A DNA stretch of 64,000 bases, taken from positions 1 to 64,000 of the forward strand of contig JADNRX010000018.1 of assembly GCA_015501595.1 (NCBI GenBank), in the 5' to 3' direction. Below are positions 53,960-64,000 of the stretch, one piece after another. Below the pieces are notes generated by a model that saw only the letters and a program-made list of their open reading frames with translations, had not been told where the DNA came from and did not search any database. The stretch's first letter is position 1. Each line of letters begins with the position of its first letter. Both the position numbers and the translations under genes were made by a program. The stretch is from Hymenopellis radicata. Taxonomy: Eukaryota; Basidiomycota; Agaricomycetes; Agaricales; Physalacriaceae.

Positions 53960-56943
53960 TCGACTCTAATCACCTTTCAACAGCGATTCCGCAGCAGCTT
54001 CTCCTAATATGATCGTACGTGCCGCCCACTCGAAGTTCCTCCGGTATAGATCCTGAGCGAACATCTTTCGCAGCGCCTCATCCAAGGACACCGCCCGATT
54101 GTCCATCTGAACAACCTTCCCGTTGAAGAAGTCCTCTAAAGGGAACGGCAAATCATCGCGATTGGAGGCTTGGCACCAGTTGATGATACCATCCAATGTG
54201 GCGCGGTGTGTATCCCACCAGGAGGAGGATTTGAGGCGTAACACCAGCAAAGTTGAACAGTACACGAACCACGAGTCGTTGAGTGAAGCCATCACGATGA
54301 ACATGATGATGAAATTTCTGGGTTGTTGCGAGTCAAGCGCTGAGATGGAACCTGAACCGCGGATAAAGGCAGAAATTGTTCGACCATTGCGGAAACAGCA
54401 GTCGATGTCATGATTATTGTAGCCCGCAATGTACATTTCCGAAAGCATCCACAGCCATCCCCCGTCGATGAAGGCTCGATACATTGCTGTATTACCAACG
54501 GCAAATGCCCTTTCCATCAGGTTAAGGGTATAGTAGCACCTGAAAGATGTTGCCCTCGGGACAGGTGATATGCAGGCACCTGTAACAGACGGTGTAATGA
54601 CGGGGACGTGAATTCAGGCTGGCCGAATTCAGGCTGGGACAGTGACGAAGTGAATCTAATCGATAGATTAATGATGGCCGAAAGGGAAGCACTAAGCAGG
54701 TCATGGAGTTTTGGATGCCACCAGCCTCCTGTGTTGTAGTCGCAGATTGGAGTATTATCGATGATAGTGCAAAGAAGATCGAATAATGGTGCCAAAAAGC
54801 AGGGATATGCCTCACGGATAGTGTCGTACTCATCATCCAAAATACGCAGGACATCTGTAAGAAGCTGCAAATGACGACAACTCCCTACATCTGTATGTGA
54901 TGCACAAAGTTTCATCCGCAACGTAACACAGCGCAAATTTACCCGCCTTGTACAGTAGTCGATAGTGTGGTGGCAACGTGGGAGAAAGGTTGTCGTCCAC
55001 GGATGAGAGCACATTTAAAAGACAGGCTTGTACGGACTCTGAGATGTCGCCCACCAAAACTTCATGTAACATCACCGCATTTTTCTGACCAGTGCTACAC
55101 CGAACTGAGAGAGGCTCATGAGGTATATCGCGGACTTTTGGAAGCGGGAAGAAAGAGAGAGATGACATGGGCGTAGTCCTGACGTGGAAGTGTGTCAAGA
55201 TTGTTGATTAGAGAGAGAGTTTGTAGGTCACCCGTCGCCATCTTCACTAGTTCCACCCATACGAGAGGATGTAAACGCAGATTGTGAAAAGTGCAGAAAA
55301 AATCGTTGAAGATCACTTGTCTGTTCCAATGACCGCCCCCGCCAGGCTCGTGCCGTCCAGGCAGCTGCTTTAAGTGAGGTCCCCGGATATAATTGGAGAT
55401 GTGATACATAGGAAGAAGGTCCGGTAAAAAGCATGAAAAGAAACAGCATGATCGACTGAGCCGTTCACAGAGACTTTCATTCTCAATCGCGCAGTGGTCA
55501 GAAGCATTTTCTCGGCCTGCAGTAAAAGAAGGTTGCGCACGCGCTGAATTTCATATTGACCCGCCCAAGTTGCCCGTGCATACACCCGAATGTCAGGCGG
55601 GAGCCCCCCGATCGACTGTATCACAAGGCTATGAACAGTGGGATTGGATGAGACATTGAACAACCAATTAAGCGCATCAACGGAGAGCCTGTCATAATCC
55701 GACTCAACCGCTATCCTCTCTAGCTGGTTTAGCGTTGCTGATGAGTGCTCTACCAGTAAAAAGAAACACGGCTGAACTTGATATCTGGGGTGTCAAGGTG
55801 GAGAAAAATGATGTATCCAGCGCCGACATATTGAAAGTACGTCGTATGCCAGACATCGGACATCTCTGGATATATAATGTGACACTTTCCTGATAATGAG
55901 GCAAGTGTGATGAATGAAGTCTGTCAATGGGGTTTGGTACGGACATTGCGGGAAGAAGATCGGCATAGCACTGCTAATGAGGTATAGCAGACAGAGGGCA
56001 ACCGTGAATACGCCGACCGCACAGGCCAGTGACGTGCGCAAAGGAATGAAGAAAAGCATGAGGCCCGCAAGGAATAGAGCGAGCGATGTATGCATGACAA
56101 TGGGCAAGAGTCCGATGATAACGCTCACACGCCATTTCTGGAGACCAATAAATCGGTACTGGCGAAGATGGCTGCGTGCTCCCGGCGTGCCAGATGGTAT
56201 GGATGTGTAATGATGTAGCCACTGCTTGACCAGAACAGCCGAAAGAGCCACAACAAGGCTCGCTGTGAGACTGACAACCCATAGACCATTCACCCAAACG
56301 GTGATCGAGTCTGGTCTGAAAGTCTGCATAGGATTGACGGACGGAGCAGTTATGTTTAACAGGGACGAGGGACCTTCGGCTATGGAGAGCTGAACGGCGA
56401 CGAGGTCGTGTAAGAGAATTGCAGACATCGCGGTGTAGTCTGCCTGTAGGCTCTGTGACACCTGCACCAGGAACGAGGTCACCACGGCAGAGAAAAGACC
56501 AGCCTAAGATAATAGACATTGTTGAGTGAAGTCATAACATTAACGCGAGCACTCACAAATACGAGCATGACATCGAGACCGTCACGAGCTTGTCCAATAA
56601 ACACCGCATCGAATGCGGCCGCCTCTTCGCCGTATGCACGCCATACCCGCGCATTGGGAGCGGTCTCCTCACAATACGGGTCTTCCGGAAACCGCTCCTC
56701 ATAGTTGTCGTTGAAGACAACCTTCTGAGGGTGCTGATAGTGGTTGGCACCCTGCTTCAGAACGCTGAAGAAAGGTTGTCCTGTTGAAACCTGTGGCGCG
56801 ACCGTATCATTTGGAATAGGTTCTTGTGCACCGGATCCCTGTACAGCTGGCGTAGATGGCCCCGGTTCTGAAGGAGGCGCCGGTGCGCTGTCGATGGAAT
56901 TTTGTAAAGGGGTTGAATCATTCGATACTTCGGGGTCTGACAT
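53960..56943 (-). CDS. DUF6535-domain membrane protein (frame breaks in C-terminal half)
   Basis: Exon 1 is 56557-56943 (start MSDPEVSNDSTPLQNSIDSA), the intron 56504-56556, and exon 2 reads down from 56503. The DUF6535 core is clear: VWRAYGEEAAAFDAVFIGQA, DGLDVMLVF|AGLFSAVVTSFL, then WVNGLWVVSLTASLVVALSA and KQWLHHYTSIPSGTPGARSH. Four hydrophobic segments suggest a membrane protein, with a large C-terminal soluble region (ALNWLFNVSSNPTVHSLVIQ, SHTDVGSCRHLQLLTDVLRI, ASNRDDLPFPLEDFF). A TGA at 55793-55795 lies between FSPP and HPRYQV in the same frame; an extra T near 54905 and a short deletion/substitution near 54530 shift the frame relative to the plus-strand paralogue. The family is basidiomycete-specific and of unknown function. 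Confidence 0.75.
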
Positions 56944-57453
56944 CGAGACTTGGGCAGTGAGGTGGGCTGTGGGAGGTAAGTAAGTAACTTATAGTGGCAG
57001 CTGCACTGCCTATGAGCTGTCGTGAATGCAGGGGATGAATCATGATAGAAGCATCAGCACAGCGCATTGTACTGCAGCCGACAGCCAATGAGGCGAGGCT
57101 GGCGGACCATCTGACAGCTGTAATGACATGGGTGTGAAGCACGCAGTTAACGAGGCCATTTCTATTGATAGCCCAGCCTGGGAGCTCTTGCAGAGCGTTT
57201 GTTGAGGAAGTCTGCTCCTTTATCGGAGCCGATGGATCCCTCCCGGCCATCTGGAATATGTGTTTAAGCGTTTACATTCGAGAGATAAGGGGGAACAACA
57301 TACGGCTGTCAAGGTTTGTCTGAGACACCAAGTTCTGTGCAGTCATCCCGAGAAAAGAACTGGAAAAGAATCAGAGAGCGCAGATTTGAATTCCAATAAC
57401 GTCGATCGAAGGCGTATCCTTTCGGCACGACTAGAAGCACGCGCCGTTATATT
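56944..57453. other. Intergenic, possible promoter of the DUF6535 gene
   Basis: A minus-strand frame (56918-57250) overlaps the start of the DUF6535 gene but has no recognisable content. No other gene seen. Confidence 0.4.
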
Positions 57454-58422
57454 TCAGACACTCGTCTCCTCCACCGAATGCTCCCACACCCCCCTCTTAT
57501 CCTCCTCCGAAATATTATAACATCTCGTCCCAATATCATCCCCATGCTCATTCCTCCTACTCCATCCTTCTTCCTTCACCCTATCAAGCAACGCAGAGAG
57601 CATATACTCGGCGCACTCCTCCGGCTGAATCCCATACAGCCAAAACTTGAACCACACAGGTGGCGCAAGCAGCCTCAGAGGACCCCACGACTCGTACAAG
57701 TCGTTCGCCGCAGGCGTATACACCACACCTGGGTATATATGCACGAAGCCAATCCCCGGATTCTGGTTCGCATATTTCTAACATGACTTAGCACTGGCAC
57801 CACAGTTCTGACTCGGAAAATACGCACCTCGATCATAACATCATTATACACCACCGGCTTCAATGCGCCTTCCAAAACCTATACTTGTGCCTCAGCCCCA
57901 AACCCTCTCTGTCCACCGAAACATCCGTCATGCCCGTCCCCAGGACCGTCATCACCCTCACATCCTCCCTTCTCTCCTTGGCTGCGTGGAGAAGGGGCAG
58001 CAATTCCCTAATAAACGTGAACCTGCAATAATACCTCATAACCAACAACCCATCCAGCCGTTCCTCCGTCTCGTCGCGTCCCGTCACACGAAAGTATCCC
58101 GCAGACAAAACCAGAAAGTTCATCTCATCCACGCGCCTCTTGATCTCCTCACAGTCGCAACGATGTTGCGCATCAGAAACGCGTCGCAGTACACGAACTC
58201 GCGCTTGACGCCAGAGGGGCGCGGAAGGGACGCAAAGGTCTTCTCCGCCGCCGCACTGTTACTCCCAATGATGAAGAGATGGAGGTTCCCGCCGAGGTAG
58301 GACGTTAGGGCTTTCGCCATGGCCTCCCCTACACCGGATGTGCCCCCGACGAATACAGCGACGGGGGTGTAGGGAGGAGAGAATGCGGCGTTGGAGGCTC
58401 GCGCGTCTGCGAGTGAAGGCAT
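57454..58422 (-). CDS. Short-chain dehydrogenase/reductase-like protein (two frame breaks)
   Basis: The start MPSLADARASNAAFSPPYTP leads to the NAD(P)-binding glycine motif in VAVFVGGTSGVGEAMAKAL and to KREFVYCDAFLMRNIVATV. After one missing base near 58155 the frame continues EIKRRVDEMNFLVLSAGYF and GRDETEERLDGLLVMRYYCR. After a second break near 57858 it reads LKPVVYNDVMIE. The intron 57778-57827 precedes the last exon (KYANQNPGIGFVHIYPGVVY to 57454). The VYND and HIYPG blocks match a fungal SDR subfamily with a degenerate YxxxK site. Adding one G at each break restores a continuous protein, so sequencing error is as likely as decay. The substrate is unknown. Confidence 0.75.
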
Positions 58423-58841
58423 GTCGCGGATGGCAGGTTCGAGAGCATACTTATAGCTGTCGCTTGATCAGCCTGACAAACGTACATCACGTATGTGGGC
58501 GTGAATTCAATGTGGAATGAGGCCTCCGAGTATTCGAGTGTCAAATCGTTCCGACAGGTGTTCCGAAATGCTTACGCGCGCGAGTCTTTCGCCAGCGACA
58601 GTCATGGAAGGTCATGGAATTGGGCGATTCCCAGAAGATGGACGCAGCCATTCAGGCAGAGCATATTAGAGCGAGCAGCCATGTTATCCTTCTGTATTCC
58701 ATGCGTTTCTATACCAAATCGACATCTTGTACCCTAGGCTCTGCCGGCGTTCATGGCGGGTTCAATGCATATACGCCTGAGCGGGTAGAAAAGTCCTGGT
58801 TCAGAGGTGGCAGGATCCGGACAATACCAACCTAGTCTGTG
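58423..58841. other. Upstream region of the dehydrogenase, no gene
   Basis: About 420 bp lie between the dehydrogenase start and the end of the next minus-strand gene. Only chance frames are visible. Confidence 0.4.
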
Positions 58842-59577
58842 TTATTGCTTCTCTCGGCGATTCAGCAGGACTTGTTTTAGTCGTCTAGCCAGTCCATCAG
58901 TCAATTTCGTTACGCCGTACGAAGTGCACACCCTGTAAGCTGGCATGGGCTGGTAGGTGTCGGCGTTAATCTGCGCGGAGCGTCAGTGTCGGTAAGGCAA
59001 TTAAATATATGCTGCTCACCTCCCCATCTTGAACCAAAACGGTGGCAATAATGTCCTCTGGGTCCCCGATACGACCAAGTGGCGGAATATTGCGCTCGTC
59101 GTGGACATGCATCCACCCATTCTGCAACTGGATCGCCGCGTTTCGCTGCACATCGTCGACACCTTCCGCAAGGCCAGTTTTGAGCGCGTAATGCAGTAGC
59201 GGTAAGAAAGCAGCATTCTCGATAAAATCGTCAAGCAACGGCTCCCCTTCCGCTGGCAGCCAGCCTATCACCTCCTCCTTGTTGTCGTATGACTCCAGAA
59301 ATGACACCGCCCACATTGGCCGCGGTCCCGCAACAAGATGATAGAATAGGTCCGGGCGCGATGGGTCGTTTTGTGTTTGACGGGCTGGTTGGCTTGTTGA
59401 GAAGCGTGCAGGCCGTTGTATTCGCGGGTACATCGCGTTGGTCTGTAGGCGGACAACGGGGCTGCGCCACGCATGGGTAGAGAACCGCGCGACCAGCTGT
59501 ATGCCGACGCGACATTGGGGAGCACGCGTGAGTGTAGAGCGGAAGATGGTGGTCATCAAAAAGCAGACTCGGATCAC
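58842..59577 (-). CDS. 228-aa hypothetical protein, likely mitochondrial
   Basis: Exon 1 is 59020-59577, the intron 58971-59019 (GTGAGC..GCGCAG), exon 2 58842-58970. The N-terminus is Arg/Ser/Thr-rich without acids (MIRVCFLMTTIFRSTLTRAP, later RFSTSQPARQTQND), a typical mitochondrial presequence pattern. Conserved-looking blocks are MWAVSFLESYDNKEEVIGWL, RNAAIQLQNGWMHVHDERN, PPLGRIGDPEDIIATVLVQD and the end PMPAYRVCTSYGVTKLTDGL. This recalls a conserved fungal protein of unknown function. It is intact as read. Confidence 0.75.
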
Positions 59578-59729
59578 GTCGGTGGCTGTGCATCGCTTGG
59601 CGGATCGGGCCGAAAAAGTGTGGCCCAGTGGTCCAAATTCACAGGAAGTTAACTAAGGCCCAACTGCGTAATTGTGCTCTACATAGATTGTATCTTGGGG
59701 GCAAAATGTATTTACATTAGTCAAGTTTA
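59578..59729. other. Intergenic
   Basis: A 152-bp spacer between two minus-strand genes; presumably holds the promoter of the 228-aa gene and the 3' end of the MYND gene. No motif recognised. Confidence 0.4.
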
Positions 59730-61403
59730 TCAAAAACGTCCCATCGCTATTCCTTCCCCAACAGAATCAGCCAGTTTCCTAAAACACTCTCCAAATTCCT
59801 TGGCCACATCCTCCATCTCTTCGTTGCCGTCGACACGTTCATAGAATGTGTCAAGGTCCGCAGCCTTCGGTTGAGCCGGGAGACCTGTATGGGTGGTGAG
59901 GATTGTAGCCAGTTTGCAGAGCTCCTTGTGCGGTGAGAGTTCGTGTTTCCACGCTCCCTTCTGGCACGCCAGGGAACAATACATTACACGAACACAGGCT
60001 GAGCACTTCTGAAGCGCCGCCGCTGCCGCGACGCCGTTGCAGCCTGGCGCAGCGCAACGTTGCCATTCCGCGAGCGAACAAAAGCCATCGAACGCTCCGG
60101 TGATGACGCTGCTCGCTCGTTGTCGCCTAGCGCGCGACAGCTCTAACAGACGACTGTCGAGCTCTGAATTGAACTCGAATTCACCATTAACAGTCTCCAA
60201 ATGGGCATGTACGGTGCTTCCGAGCCGTAATAAGGTCTTTGTCGAGCTATTGGCTTTCTTGTCCAGCCAGCCTGGAAACCTTTGCGAAGTCTCTCTGGAA
60301 AGCATGCGCGGGATCTCGTCCAGGAGCTGCGAGCAGAGTATGATGATTCGTGCGGCGACTGTGTCGTCTTTGATAAATTCAAGGAGGAGGGGTTGAGTGA
60401 GATCGTTGAGCAAAGCATCGAAAAAATGCGCGACGGACGCTGTCTCGAGCAAGAGGTCTTCCCCCGATCGATACTTGCGGGCCTGTGACAACGAGGTGAT
60501 GAGGCCCAGAACGACGACAGTCTGGGCAGGGACGACCGTCGAATGGGCAATGCCGGTCAAGAACTGCTGGGGAAAGAGGACGGCGAGGGATCCGAGGACA
60601 TCGTACGGATAAGAGTAGCCTGGCCACCCCTCAATCCATACCTCCAATTGATTGAAAAAATCATCGACGGCACAATCTCCCAATAAATCGGCGATTGAGG
60701 TAGGCCAAGGCTGGACGAGGCCAGCCGTGTCAATGACTTTTTTAACACGACGAGCCGATCGCGCCGTTTTAATCTCTTGTGCGGCACTGTAGAGGACGGC
60801 CGCGACGATGCGAAATGCTACGCACGCCATCGAGAAGTTAGGCCACCCCCACCTGCGCCCGTCGCGTCCAATCTCGTGCAACATGGCAACGAAAGGATCC
60901 TCGAGGTTGCAGCCAGATTCCCTGCACCGTTGCGCGTCACTGTCATCATTGGCGTCTTTAGCCTTGAACCAGAGAGCGTGACATTCTTCCTTGGAGCGTG
61001 GTTTGGCTATCCAGGATAAGAGTGCGGCAAGGAACCGCGGCTGGTACAATCGGAATGCGCCACGATTGTGTTCAGTGAAACTTGCCCAGACGTTTCCCTC
61101 CACCACGGTACGCTCAATTGGCGCCAGGCATCCGAGGAAGTGGCGAGGGCAGAGGCTTTGCTCTGGGTTTGCAAGAAGAGCGGTAGACGCGTCGATTAAT
61201 CTCTGTTGGTCGGCCGCGCTCTCGAAGAAAGATTTGTGACCATCCGAGATTGCGGCGAGCAGGAACGTATCTTGCTTTGTACCCATCGGTTTGGCCGAGC
61301 TCATGCTCTTGATCATCGCGTCAAAGTCAATCAACCTATATTCGTTGTCAGATAAATGTTTAACTAGCGGGCTTAGATGGCAAACGCACGGAAAGTCGTC
61401 CAT
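59730..61403 (-). CDS. MYND zinc-finger protein
   Basis: The frame is open for 557 codons. A likely 54-nt intron (61336-61389, GTGCGT..ATATAG) splits off a 14-nt first exon, giving MDDFPLIDFDAMIKSMSSAK and 539 residues. The MYND finger is near the C-terminus (about 432-478): CAAPGCNG..KCSACVRVMYCSLACQ..WKHELSPHKELC supplies the Cys/His ligands. The rest is helical (ARM-like repeats in many basidiomycete MYND proteins). MYND fingers mediate protein binding, so a regulatory scaffold role is likely; the partner is unknown. No frame break. Confidence 0.85.
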   Translation of the reverse strand: MDDFPCVCHLSPLVKHLSDNEYRLIDFDAMIKSMSSAKPMGTKQDTFLLAAISDGHKSFFESAADQQRLIDASTALLANPEQSLCPRHFLGCLAPIERTVVEGNVWASFTEHNRGAFRLYQPRFLAALLSWIAKPRSKEECHALWFKAKDANDDSDAQRCRESGCNLEDPFVAMLHEIGRDGRRWGWPNFSMACVAFRIVAAVLYSAAQEIKTARSARRVKKVIDTAGLVQPWPTSIADLLGDCAVDDFFNQLEVWIEGWPGYSYPYDVLGSLAVLFPQQFLTGIAHSTVVPAQTVVVLGLITSLSQARKYRSGEDLLLETASVAHFFDALLNDLTQPLLLEFIKDDTVAARIIILCSQLLDEIPRMLSRETSQRFPGWLDKKANSSTKTLLRLGSTVHAHLETVNGEFEFNSELDSRLLELSRARRQRASSVITGAFDGFCSLAEWQRCAAPGCNGVAAAAALQKCSACVRVMYCSLACQKGAWKHELSPHKELCKLATILTTHTGLPAQPKAADLDTFYERVDGNEEMEDVAKEFGECFRKLADSVGEGIAMGRF

Positions 61404-61868
61404 GGCTCAGGGTAAGAGGAGGGTTCGTGTTCCTTGTGGTAGTAGGTCTCAAAGAACAAAAGGGTTGAACGAGTAGGGCCGGCCCGAAACCACGCTGAGT
61501 GGCCTACACAGCCACTCGCGCACTCCCACCACAACGCCTCCCCGATGAACCAACACCTCTGCCCAGACATAGACATGCAAGGAAACCGCCCAGACGGCGC
61601 GTAAAGGAGGTGCCAACATGTTGCTTTCCGTCGTTGACAAGCGGAGGATTTGCTCATCGACCACTGCGCGAGTCACCGTTTGGAATATAGGCGGACGTTC
61701 GAACATCGACCTTTGCTCACAGCACTCAACAATGGAAGGATAGCGCAGCGAAGATGAATCTATAACCATCATCGTGTACGTACACGAAGACTATCCTATT
61801 AAATTAAGAATCCAAAAACAAGATGCATAGACATTGAAAAGAAATCTGTACCAAATCCATCCAATCCA
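61404..61868. other. Intergenic with dispersed repeat
   Basis: Upstream of the MYND gene. It contains the repeat copy at 61499-61640 and otherwise no gene. Confidence 0.5.
61499..61640. repeat. Dispersed repeat, second copy (see 14088-14232)
   Basis: It shares GGCCTACACAGCCAC, CAAGGAAACCGCCCAGACGG, CGCGTAAAGGAGG and TTTCCGTCGTT with the copy 47 kb to the left, in the same orientation. Confidence 0.6.
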
Positions 61869-63076
61869 TTACCGCTCAGACATTTGCGCGAGATAGTCGG
61901 AGAGCTGTACGACGTATTAACACACCCCAAAACGAGAAGCAACAAACGTACCTTCAATGCTCCGGTTCTGATATTATCAGAGATGTTCTGTACATCAGGA
62001 TTAGCCATCAACCGCTGCATCGCGTCCCTCGCAGCCGATTCTCTCGCTGCCAATCCATCGTCATCGCGCGCCGGTAACGCCTCCTCCTCTTCCCTCCCAA
62101 AGTACGCATTCGAGGAAATCGACGTCGCGCCTTGGAACGACTGCAAACGCGTCTGCGCTTCAGCAACGGTATTCGGATCATACGCGTTCCGCCCAAAGTA
62201 CGAGATGGCTTTCTGGTTGCCAAACTTGTCCCGTGCAGTGGTAGGAGAATCATCAGCCACCTTGGGAGCTGGCGCAGGAGCAGCGGCCATGGCAGCCGCA
62301 CCGGTACCAGGGATGGCGCCAAATCCTAAACGGGGGAACGCAGCAGCGCGTTGAGCGTCTGCCGCTGGGTTGCTTTTCGTAGTCGTAGAAGATCCATAGT
62401 TAGACTTGGGTCCAATCTCCAAAGCAGCTTTCACAGCCGCAGCCTCCTTCCGGGCCTTTTCCTCCTCTTCCTCTCGCTGCCGGTCATATCCAAGCTGCTT
62501 GGTCCGCTCTGCCTCCTCAAGGGCCTTTTTCTCTGCAGCGGCGAAATCGACCGGTTTAGTCTTGGATGCACCGAGACCAAGCTTCGACTTTTTTGGACGA
62601 AGACACGGATGAGGCGGAGTTGAGACGGGAGGTCGCTCCTAGTTTCGCAGTACGTGCCGCAGAGGATGATATTGTCCGGGGAGCAGCAGGAGGCGGTGCC
62701 GCTGGAGATGGTGTTCGGCCAATGATAGGCGGTGTAGTAATACGCGGTGTACCCGGGTTGGACGGCTTCGGTGTTGACGGTTTCGACCATGATTCGAAAA
62801 AGTCGTCCTCAGTCTGCTCTTTCCGGGGGTGACACCATCGACAACAATGCCTTGAGGGAATCTACAATTTTATGAGAGATTTTCATACTCGCCCGCCCTG
62901 AATACACACTTTGTAGCATCCTCCTTGACTCGTCGCGCTAGCTCCTCCTTGTACAATTCAGCGACGCGACTGGAATACTTTTTCCGTGTGTCGGCGTCGT
63001 TCAAGAGAGACGATCCACCATGCTTCGTGAAGAACTCGGTCGCAGATAGGTTGCCGACAACCTTCATGATGCGAAG
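61869..63076 (-). CDS. ArfGAP2/3 (Glo3)-like protein, N-terminal finger missing
   Basis: Readable exons on the minus strand are 62910-63076 (LRIMKVVGNLSATEFFTKHG, then SLLNDADTRKKYSSRVAELY), an intron 62862-62909, a long exon 61952-62861, an intron 61905-61951, and the last exon 61869-61904 (LSDYLAQMSER). The middle exon carries EDDFFESWSKPSTPKPSN, KKSKLGLGASKTKPVDFAAA and RTKQLGYDR, typical of COPI-linked ArfGAP2/3 proteins. These stimulate GTP hydrolysis on Arf at the Golgi. Frame changes occur at a CCCCC run (62830 region, one C short) and an AAAAAA run (62590 region, one A too many), which look like homopolymer errors. The zinc finger exons that should precede 63076 are not found in the next 570 bp. 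Confidence 0.8.
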
Positions 63077-63645
63077 CTGCGATTAGTTGATCAGACCGTG
63101 CCGGTATAGTCCAGCGAAGGACCCATGTTTCTTGGGAGGGCGTGGAGGGTGGTCGTGTCCTCTTCCTGGGTGGAGACGGCATCCTCTTAGGTGACTGTTT
63201 TTGACAGCACGTCGTATGCAGGTATTGTCTCTCGGGTGTACTCTCTTCGGAGCTCGTGAGGAGGGTGGTCGTGTCCTCTTCGTGGTCGCGTCTTCTTAGG
63301 TGTCGGGGGTGTTCTGGGATGGAGACGTCGTCTTGAGAGCGCGGTATGCAGGGTTCGTATGCGTGGGAGTGGACTCGAGTACGGTCCTCTTCGATCACTT
63401 CGCGCTTTTTGCTCAAATCGCCTCTATTTCGCTTTCTACACATTTCTACGCGTGAGACGAAGTATAGGATTGCTGGAAATGCAAGTCTTCAACACTTACA
63501 GTATAGCAAGATTCTTATTCTTCGCCGGAGTTGAACTCGCGACTCTTTGGATCTCTAGCGGAATCATACAGTCTCCACCCGCATTCCGAACATGTAAGTG
63601 GACCGCGACTTACCGTATAGGTAAACTCAGAAGAAGCGAGAGAAA
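63077..63645. other. Rearranged segment between ArfGAP and dioxygenase copy
   Basis: It holds two diverged copies of GTCCTCTTC..TCTTAGGTG (about 63157-63194 and 63268-63304) and GTGGTCGTGTCCTCTTC at 63150 and 63263. A minus-strand fragment CSECGWRLYDSARDPKSREF lies near 63515-63600. No ArfGAP zinc-finger exon is present. Confidence 0.45.
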
Positions 63646-64000
63646 TCCTTGACATTGGCGTCATTGATGTCGAGACCTGCGCGCCAATGGAGAACGTTCT
63701 TGTGGACATAGGGCAAGCCAACGCGACTGGTCATTACGCCGGGCATCCTCTACCACATCCCGATCCCGCAGACGAGAAGCTCCAGGTGGCCGGCAAACGC
63801 TCTGGCCTCCTTAGCGCGTACCCGAGAACTAAACACGCAGAAACTCGGTTGCGCGGCGCGTGGCCAACAAACGCCAATGGTGTAGTTCAATTTACCAGTA
63901 AGCCTTTCCATGTTCAGAATGCCCAAAATCTAACCGTCTGTGCAGGTATCTTCCCCGGATACTATACTGGACGGGCGACACACATTCACACCAAAGTCTT
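63646..64000 (+). pseudogene. Partial second copy of the intradiol dioxygenase, runs off edge
   Basis: These 355 bases align without gaps to 53031-53385, with about 17 mismatches, including the intron (about 63898-63945). The copy starts abruptly inside exon 3 at LDIGVIDVETCAPMENVLVD, with no upstream exons or signal peptide. One change turns DIWQANA into DIGQANA. Further copies of the metal-binding Tyr and His region (PGYYTGRATHIHTKV) are kept. It may continue beyond the window, but its 5' part is missing. Confidence 0.85.

Noticed and set aside
63515..63600. Minus-strand GAGTTCAACTCC considered as a tRNA box B
   Set aside because: No pairing acceptor stem, no A box and no plausible anticodon arm; more likely part of a gene fragment.

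Overview
The window looks like a gene-sparse, transposon-rich stretch of an agaricomycete (mushroom-forming basidiomycete) nuclear genome. The reasons are introns of about 42 to 60 nt with GT..AG ends, basidiomycete-expanded families (DUF6535 membrane proteins, TPR-CHAT proteases, a caspase-domain protein, intradiol dioxygenase, MYND and RING proteins) and a chromodomain Ty3/gypsy element. All calls come from reading the sequence; no database search was run.

Layout. 1-9.4 kb: a broken hypothetical gene at the left edge, a MITE, a perfect 38-bp hairpin and a seven-unit array of about 163 bp. 9.8-12.3 kb: a two-exon gene of unknown family and a clean seven-exon gene of unknown function. 12.7-22.5 kb: decayed sequence with two more MITEs, a Mutator-like long-TIR element, a diverged tandem duplication and a hypothetical gene interrupted by one amber codon. 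22.7-39.0 kb: one Ty3/gypsy chromovirus (about 7.0 kb when insertions are subtracted) into which four DNA transposons have jumped: a 6.5-kb hAT-like element in the 5' LTR, a TA-flanked element in pol, and two inverted copies of a 1.04-1.08 kb hAT-like element (one at the end of pol, one in the 3' LTR). Target-site duplications mark each. A fourth MITE copy abuts the 3' LTR.

39.4-64 kb is gene-rich: a 5'-truncated DUF6535 copy, a TPR-CHAT protease convergent with a caspase-domain pseudogene, a RING E3-like gene, a tail-to-tail pair of 163-aa paralogues of unknown function, a secreted intradiol dioxygenase, a longer DUF6535 gene, a short-chain dehydrogenase, a possibly mitochondrial small protein, a MYND-finger protein, an ArfGAP lacking its zinc-finger exons, and a partial second dioxygenase copy running off the right edge.

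Themes. The two caspase-fold genes side by side, with a RING gene next door and DUF6535 copies on both sides, resemble a cell-death or allorecognition locus (inference). Many otherwise good genes carry a single-base frame break, often in a short homopolymer run, so assembly error is a real alternative to pseudogenisation. Separate in-frame stops, several of which could come from CGA by C-to-T change, are not explained that way.
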